DNA of 64,000 bases from CAWHMS01 sp963830495 (GTDB lineage Bacteria; Actinomycetota; Actinomycetes; Propionibacteriales; Nocardioidaceae). Positions 60,040 through 64,000 of the stretch are shown here, piece after piece; positions within the stretch are counted from its first letter, which is position 1; every line of letters begins with the position of its first letter. The notes under the pieces are model-generated. The model saw nothing but the letters and a program-made list of their open reading frames with translations. It had not been told where the DNA came from and searched no databases. The stretch spans positions 1,054,001 to 1,118,000 of the forward strand of contig CAWHMS010000002.1 of the NCBI GenBank assembly GCA_963830495.1, in the 5' to 3' direction. Both the position numbers and the translations under genes were made by a program.

Positions 60040-61244
60040 TGCGCGAGTACCTGCTCGTCTTCTTCGCCGCGGTCACGGTGACCTATCTGCTGGCCGTGGT
60101 GGCGCGCGAGCTCGCGATGTGGTCCGGCGCCTACGCCCGGGTGCGGGACCGGGACGTGCACGAGGTGCCGATCCCCTACTTCGGTGGCGTCGCGATGTTG
60201 GCGGGCATCGTCGTTGGCGTCCTCGTCGCGACCCGATTGCCCGCCCTGGCCGACTCGCCCACCGCGGACCGGGTCTTCCGGGACGCCTGGGTGGTCGTGA
60301 TCGGTGGGGTCATCGTTTGTGCGGTCGGCGTGATCGACGACATCTTCGAGCTCGATGCGATCACCAAGCTCGCCGGTGAGGTGCTCGCGGCGGGCTTCGT
60401 CGTGATCCAAGGGGTGCAGCTGCTCTGGCTTCCGCTGCCGGGGGAACGTTCCTTGTCAGCGTTCTCGCTCGACGGTTCGCAGGCCGCTCTCTTGACGGTG
60501 CTCATCATCGTGACGACCGTCAACGCGGTGAACTTCGTCGACGGGCTCGACGGACTTGCCGCGGGGGTGGTGGGGATCGGCGCCGTCGCGTTCTTCAGCT
60601 TCTCGGTGGCACTCTCGCTGGTCAACCACCAGGATCGTTCCGCGACGGCGGCGATCCTCACCGCGGCGCTGGCTGGTGCGTGCCTCGGCTTCCTGCCGCA
60701 CAATTTTTACCCGGCCCGGATGTTCATGGGCGACTCAGGTGCGCTGCTGATCGGCTTCATGCTGTCGTGTTCGGCGATCACGCTCACCGGGCAGTACTCG
60801 GTCAGCGCGATCGACCAGGGGATCTTCGGCGCTGATGCCAGCCTGCTGCCGGCGCTGCTGCCCCTGATCCTGCCGGTGGCGGTGCTCATCGTGCCGTTCT
60901 TCGATCTGGTGTCTGCAGTCATCCGGCGTACCCGCGCCGGGCGATCTCCCTTCTCGCCCGACAAGCAGCACCTACACCACCGGCTGCTGGAGATCGGTCA
61001 CTCGCAGCGGCGAGCGGTGCTCGTCATGTACCTGTGGGCAGGCCTGGTGGCGTTCGGGGTGGTCATCGTCAGCCTGTTCTCGGGCTGGTGGTCGGTCGTC
61101 GGCGTGCTGCTGATGGCGGCCATCGCCTTCGTGCTCACGTTCGGCGTACCTGGGCACGGGGGGATCATCAACGCCGAGGAGGAGCTCCTGGACGACATCC
61201 ACCCGGAGCCGGCCGCGCCTCGGGAGGGGTCCCGCGGCGACTAG
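60039..61244 (+). CDS. wecA: MraY/WecA-family polyprenyl-phosphate sugar-1-phosphate transferase
   Basis: 401 residues with about 11 helices. Family signatures: VHEVPIPYFGGVAMLAG, the metal site VIDDIFELDAITKLAG, NAVNFVDGLDGLAAGV, YPARMFMGDSGALLIGFML, and SPDKQHLHHRLLEIGHSQRR. The HHR end and the place next to the atp operon match actinobacterial WecA, which puts GlcNAc-1-P on decaprenyl phosphate for cell-wall linker synthesis. The ATG overlaps the sua5 stop (TGATG). Confidence 0.92.
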   Translation: MREYLLVFFAAVTVTYLLAVVARELAMWSGAYARVRDRDVHEVPIPYFGGVAMLAGIVVGVLVATRLPALADSPTADRVFRDAWVVVIGGVIVCAVGVIDDIFELDAITKLAGEVLAAGFVVIQGVQLLWLPLPGERSLSAFSLDGSQAALLTVLIIVTTVNAVNFVDGLDGLAAGVVGIGAVAFFSFSVALSLVNHQDRSATAAILTAALAGACLGFLPHNFYPARMFMGDSGALLIGFMLSCSAITLTGQYSVSAIDQGIFGADASLLPALLPLILPVAVLIVPFFDLVSAVIRRTRAGRSPFSPDKQHLHHRLLEIGHSQRRAVLVMYLWAGLVAFGVVIVSLFSGWWSVVGVLLMAAIAFVLTFGVPGHGGIINAEEELLDDIHPEPAAPREGSRGD

Positions 61245-61276
61245 CAGGGGACCCGGTTTCGCACCAGGAATGCCCT

Positions 61277-61292
61277 TGTGCTAATTTTCACA
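61277..61292. promoter_or_regulatory. CRP/GlxR-like site before the atp operon
   Basis: TGTGC-TAATTT-TCACA is one base off the CRP/GlxR consensus TGTGA-N6-TCACA and sits in the largest AT-rich patch of the region, with TAATTT also a possible -10 box. Corynebacterial atp operons are GlxR targets. Confidence 0.6.
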
Positions 61293-61355
61293 AGCACCGA
61301 GTACGCCGCGACCGGAGGCTTCGACCACCGGTTCCGACGAGAGGAACGGCCGCCG

Positions 61356-61781
61356 ATGACGACCGCTCGACACCCTCGTGGATCTGCCACCGTGGTGCGC
61401 GGAGCCTTCGGTGCGAGCCTTGTCGTCGCAGCCGCGGCCTTGCCGGTGGCAGCGCTGGCCGCCGGCCAGCGTGGGGTGCTCGGCGCCGCGCTCGGCGCAG
61501 CGCTCGCGGTGGGATTCTTCGGCCTCGGGCACGTGGTGCTGATGCGGATGCGGCACGTGGATCCGGTCATGTTCCTCGTCGTCGCTCTGCTGACGTATGC
61601 GCTTCAGGTGCTCTGTCTGCTGGTGGTCTTCGGCAGCTTCGCGGCCTGGTCGGACGACGTGTCCGGGCGGTCACTCGGCCTCACCATTATCGCCTGCACA
61701 GCCGCCTGGACGGCGGGTCTGGTCGTGGCGTCACGGCGGCAGCGGATACCGCTGTTCGACCTCGGAGGGGAGGCGAGATGA
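61356..61781 (+). CDS. AtpI-like membrane protein of the ATP synthase operon
   Basis: 141 residues with four helices (GASLVVAAAALPVAALAAG, GAALAVGFFGLGHVVL, MFLVVALLTYALQVLCLLVV, LGLTIIACTAAWTAGLVV). Position at the head of the operon and topology match the poorly conserved AtpI-type protein of actinobacteria, thought to help c-ring assembly. AGAGGAA precedes the ATG. Confidence 0.75.
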   Translation: MTTARHPRGSATVVRGAFGASLVVAAAALPVAALAAGQRGVLGAALGAALAVGFFGLGHVVLMRMRHVDPVMFLVVALLTYALQVLCLLVVFGSFAAWSDDVSGRSLGLTIIACTAAWTAGLVVASRRQRIPLFDLGGEAR

Positions 61782-61826
61782 GCGATATGCCAAGCCCCGT
61801 GGGAGGCTGCTATTGTCCGGAGCGAC

Positions 61827-62027
61827 ATGAGCGAATCTCCCCCACCGGCTCCACCGGGAGATCCCTGGGCAGTGTTCGGCTACCTCGTGTCCGGGGTCGC
61901 CATCTACGGTGGCCTCGGGTATCTGCTGGATCGCTGGTTGGGTACGTCGTTCCTCGTTCCGACGGGAATCCTGCTCGGGATGGGACTCGCTCTGTACATG
62001 GTGTTCAAGCGCTTCCTGAACGCCTGA
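61827..62027 (+). CDS. AtpZ/AtpI family protein
   Basis: 66 residues with two helices: WAVFGYLVSGVAIYGGLGYL and FLVPTGILLGMGLALYMV, joined by LDRWLGTS, the AtpZ/AtpI signature. It is thought to aid ATP synthase assembly or divalent-cation transport. Second gene of the atp operon. Confidence 0.88.
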   Translation: MSESPPPAPPGDPWAVFGYLVSGVAIYGGLGYLLDRWLGTSFLVPTGILLGMGLALYMVFKRFLNA

Positions 62028-62073
62028 TCCCCACCTCGTCGCCGACGTCGCAGCACACCCGAGAGGAGACCGC

Positions 62074-62868
62074 GTGAGCACCGTCAGCCAGGTGCCGGTG
62101 GCCGAAGGTTTCACGCCGCCCGGGCCGGAGATCTTCGACCTTCCTCCGATCTTCGACGACAGCATCCTGTTCACGAAGCCGGCCTTCTTGCTGGTGCTCG
62201 CTGCGATCCTCGTGTTCGGCTTCTTCTTCGTGAGCTCGCGCCGGATGGCGATGGTGCCGTCGAAGTCGCAGTTCATGGGGGAGCAGGCCTACGTCTTCGT
62301 CCGAAACGGCATCGCCAGGGACATTCTGGGGTCCAAGGACTTCATGAAGTTCGTGCCGCTGCTGCTGGCGATGTTCTTCTTCATCTTGGTCAACAACCTC
62401 TTCGGGATCGTCCCCTTCATCCAGTTCCCGACTTTCTCCCGAGCGAGCTTCGCCTACGCGATGGCGGCACTCGTGTGGGTGCTTTACAACGGCGTCGGCA
62501 TCGCAAGGCACGGGCTGGTCAGCTATCTGAAGCTGCAAACCGTCCCGGCCGGCGTCAACGGCCCGATCCTGCTGCTCATCGTCCCGCTCGAGTTCGCCTC
62601 CAACATCTTGGTGCGGCCGTTCACGCTGTCGCTTCGTCTCTTCGCCAACATGTTCGCCGGCCACATCCTGCTCGTGCTCTTCACCCTTGGCGGTGAGTAC
62701 CTGCTGCTTCACTCCGACGTCCTGTTGCACAAGCCCGTCGGGGTCTTGGCGTTGCTGCTCGCGATTGCCATCAGTTTCCTGGAGATCCTGGTCCAGTTTC
62801 TTCAGGCGTACGTGTTCACCCTGCTCACCGCGATGTATCTCCAAGGCGCCCTCGCCGAGGAGCACTGA
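62074..62868 (+). CDS. atpB: F0F1 ATP synthase subunit A
   Basis: 264 residues, five to six helices. The essential Arg (Arg188) lies in SLRLFANMFAGHILLVLF; PLEFASNILVRPFTLS precedes it. Forms the proton half-channels against the c-ring. GTG start with AGAGGAGA before it. Confidence 0.96.
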   Translation: MSTVSQVPVAEGFTPPGPEIFDLPPIFDDSILFTKPAFLLVLAAILVFGFFFVSSRRMAMVPSKSQFMGEQAYVFVRNGIARDILGSKDFMKFVPLLLAMFFFILVNNLFGIVPFIQFPTFSRASFAYAMAALVWVLYNGVGIARHGLVSYLKLQTVPAGVNGPILLLIVPLEFASNILVRPFTLSLRLFANMFAGHILLVLFTLGGEYLLLHSDVLLHKPVGVLALLLAIAISFLEILVQFLQAYVFTLLTAMYLQGALAEEH

Positions 62869-62894
62869 GATAAGCAAGACGAAAGGAAGTTGCC

Positions 62895-63113
62895 GTGGAC
62901 GGCACTATCAACGGCTCGCTCAACATGATCGGCTACGGCCTGGCCGCCATCGGTCCGGGTGTCGGTATCGGGCTGATCTTTGCGGCCTACATCAACGGCG
63001 TCGCCCGCCAGCCGGAGGCACGTGGCACGTTGCAGAGCATCGCCATCCTGGGCTTCGCGCTCGCCGAGGCGCTCGCCATCATCGGTATCGCGCTCGCCTT
63101 CGTTCTCAGCTGA
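62895..63113 (+). CDS. atpE: F0F1 ATP synthase subunit C
   Basis: 72 residues, a two-helix hairpin: GLAAIGPGVGIGLIFAAYI, the RQPE loop, then ILGFALAEALAIIGIALAF with the proton-carrying Glu58. GTG start after GAAAGGA. Confidence 0.96.
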   Translation: MDGTINGSLNMIGYGLAAIGPGVGIGLIFAAYINGVARQPEARGTLQSIAILGFALAEALAIIGIALAFVLS

Positions 63114-63139
63114 CCCACGCCTGACGAAAGCAGTTGCTC

Positions 63140-63694
63140 ATGTCTCTCATGTTCTTCGCCGCCGAAGAAGAAGAGCACACCCCGAGCCCGTTGGCCGTCG
63201 AGCCCGCGGAGCTGGTGCTCGCGCTGGTCGTGTTCGGTCTGCTGGTCTACCTGATCTGGAAGTTCGTCGTGCCGAACTTCGAGAAGACCTTCGCCGAGCG
63301 CACCGCCGCGATCGAGGGTGGGCTGGCCGAAGCCGAGCGCAAGCAGGCCGAGGCGGATGCCCAGCTCGCGGAGCTCAACGAGCGGCTGGCCGAGGCGCGA
63401 CACGAGGCGGCGCGGATCCGCGAGGACGCGCGTGAGCAGGGGGCGCAGATCGTCGCCGAGATGCGTGAGCAGGCCCAGGCCGAGGCAGGGCGCATCACCG
63501 CGACAGCACACACGCAGATCGAGGCCGAGAAGCAGCAGGTGCTGTCCCAGCTGCGGACCGAGGTGGGGTCGCTCGCGACCTCGCTGGCCGGCCGTATCGT
63601 CGGTGAGTCGCTCGAGGACGAGGCGCGCCAGCGCCGTACGGTCGAACGTTTCCTGGCCGATATCGAGAACCAGCCGGCAGGGCGGGGCTCCTGA
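63140..63694 (+). CDS. atpF: F0F1 ATP synthase subunit B
   Basis: 184 residues from the ATG at 63140. One membrane helix (LVLALVVFGLLVYLIWKFVV) and a long Ala/Glu-rich coiled coil form the stator stalk. Its stop overlaps the atpH ATG (TGATG). Confidence 0.95.
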   Translation: MSLMFFAAEEEEHTPSPLAVEPAELVLALVVFGLLVYLIWKFVVPNFEKTFAERTAAIEGGLAEAERKQAEADAQLAELNERLAEARHEAARIREDAREQGAQIVAEMREQAQAEAGRITATAHTQIEAEKQQVLSQLRTEVGSLATSLAGRIVGESLEDEARQRRTVERFLADIENQPAGRGS

Positions 63695-64000
63695 TGCGGG
63701 GTATGTCGGCCGAGGGCTTCGCTCTCACCCGCGAGACGCTCGAGTCGCGGGCGGAGTCCGGCGAGGCACAGCAGCTCGGCGACGAGCTGCTGTCCGTGTC
63801 TGCGCTGCTGCCGCGAGAGCCCTCGCTGCGGCGGGCCCTCACCGACCCCGCGGCCTCGACCGAGGCGAAGCAACAGCTGACGCGGCGCGTCTTCGACGGC
63901 AAGGTCGCCGAGCCGACGATCGACGTCGTGGCGACCGCGGCAGGGGCACGGTGGTCCTCAGCGGGTGACTTCGTCGCGGCGCTGGAGCAGTGCGGTGCTT
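63694..64000 (+). CDS. atpH: F0F1 ATP synthase subunit delta (cut by window end)
   Basis: The first 102 codons are present (MRGMSAEGFALTRETLESRA, then SLRRALTDPAASTEAKQQLT), matching the helical N-terminal domain of the delta/OSCP subunit that caps F1. The rest, and presumably atpAGDC, lie beyond 64000. Confidence 0.92.
   Translation, partial: MRGMSAEGFALTRETLESRAESGEAQQLGDELLSVSALLPREPSLRRALTDPAASTEAKQQLTRRVFDGKVAEPTIDVVATAAGARWSSAGDFVAALEQCGA

Overview
The window is high-GC actinobacterial chromosome, most like Nocardioides and relatives (order Propionibacteriales). This placement is inferred from gene content: WhiB1, mycothiol-type SigR/RsrA, an Ni superoxide dismutase with its SodX protease, a fused Kgd, bL37, frequent GTG starts and many promoters that appear to give leaderless mRNAs. 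No rRNA, phage, integrase or insertion sequence was seen, so this looks like core chromosome rather than an island.

Layout. 0-13 kb: mostly membrane and envelope functions (PAP2 protein, large polytopic protein, M15-like peptidase, flippase-like protein, HdeD, a holin-4/phosphodiesterase fusion, a K+ channel, an AI-2E-family exporter, fasciclin) plus an SDR oxidoreductase. 13-20 kb: ferredoxin reductase, CBS protein with an ArsB/NhaD-type transporter, ThpR, FKBP, a second CBS protein, HisN. 20-26 kb: rsgA-aroA, YibE/F and DoxX, and a non-discriminating aspartyl-tRNA synthetase behind a T-box leader. 26-32 kb: a sigma factor fused to its own anti-sigma domain and an exported tail, a degenerate GGDEF protein, YedK, a hydrolase, the SigR/RsrA thiol-stress pair and the 24-residue protein bL37. 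32-40 kb: acetyltransferase, IlvG-like enzyme, PdtaS kinase, WhiB1, SodN/SodX, quinone oxidoreductase. 40-46 kb: DUF6104-kgd, a lipoprotein with an LCP protein, tRNA-Arg(CCG), a lone receiver. 46-53 kb: argS-lysA-hom-thrC-thrB, nearly all overlapping, then a CYTH protein. 53-64 kb: a second membrane-anchored sigma factor, rho, rpmE, prfA-prmC-sua5-wecA, and the start of the ATP synthase operon (atpI-like, atpZ, atpB, atpE, atpF, atpH), which runs off the right edge.

Four conserved genes are disrupted: kgd, rho and a YihY gene by one-base insertions, and yibE/F by TGA at an expected Trp. In kgd and rho everything else is well preserved, so sequence error is likely; the YihY gene is also truncated and is probably a true pseudogene.

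Regulatory signals visible in the DNA: SigR-type promoters (GGAAT-N18-GTT) in front of sigR, rpmE and rho; CRP/GlxR-like dyads in front of whiB1 and the atp operon; a complete T-box with a mutually exclusive Shine-Dalgarno sequestrator on aspS; and more than ten -10 boxes placed 6-7 bases before a start codon. The most unusual items are the two one-piece, membrane-tethered ECF sigma factors, one with a 15-bp tandem repeat that should vary between strains.
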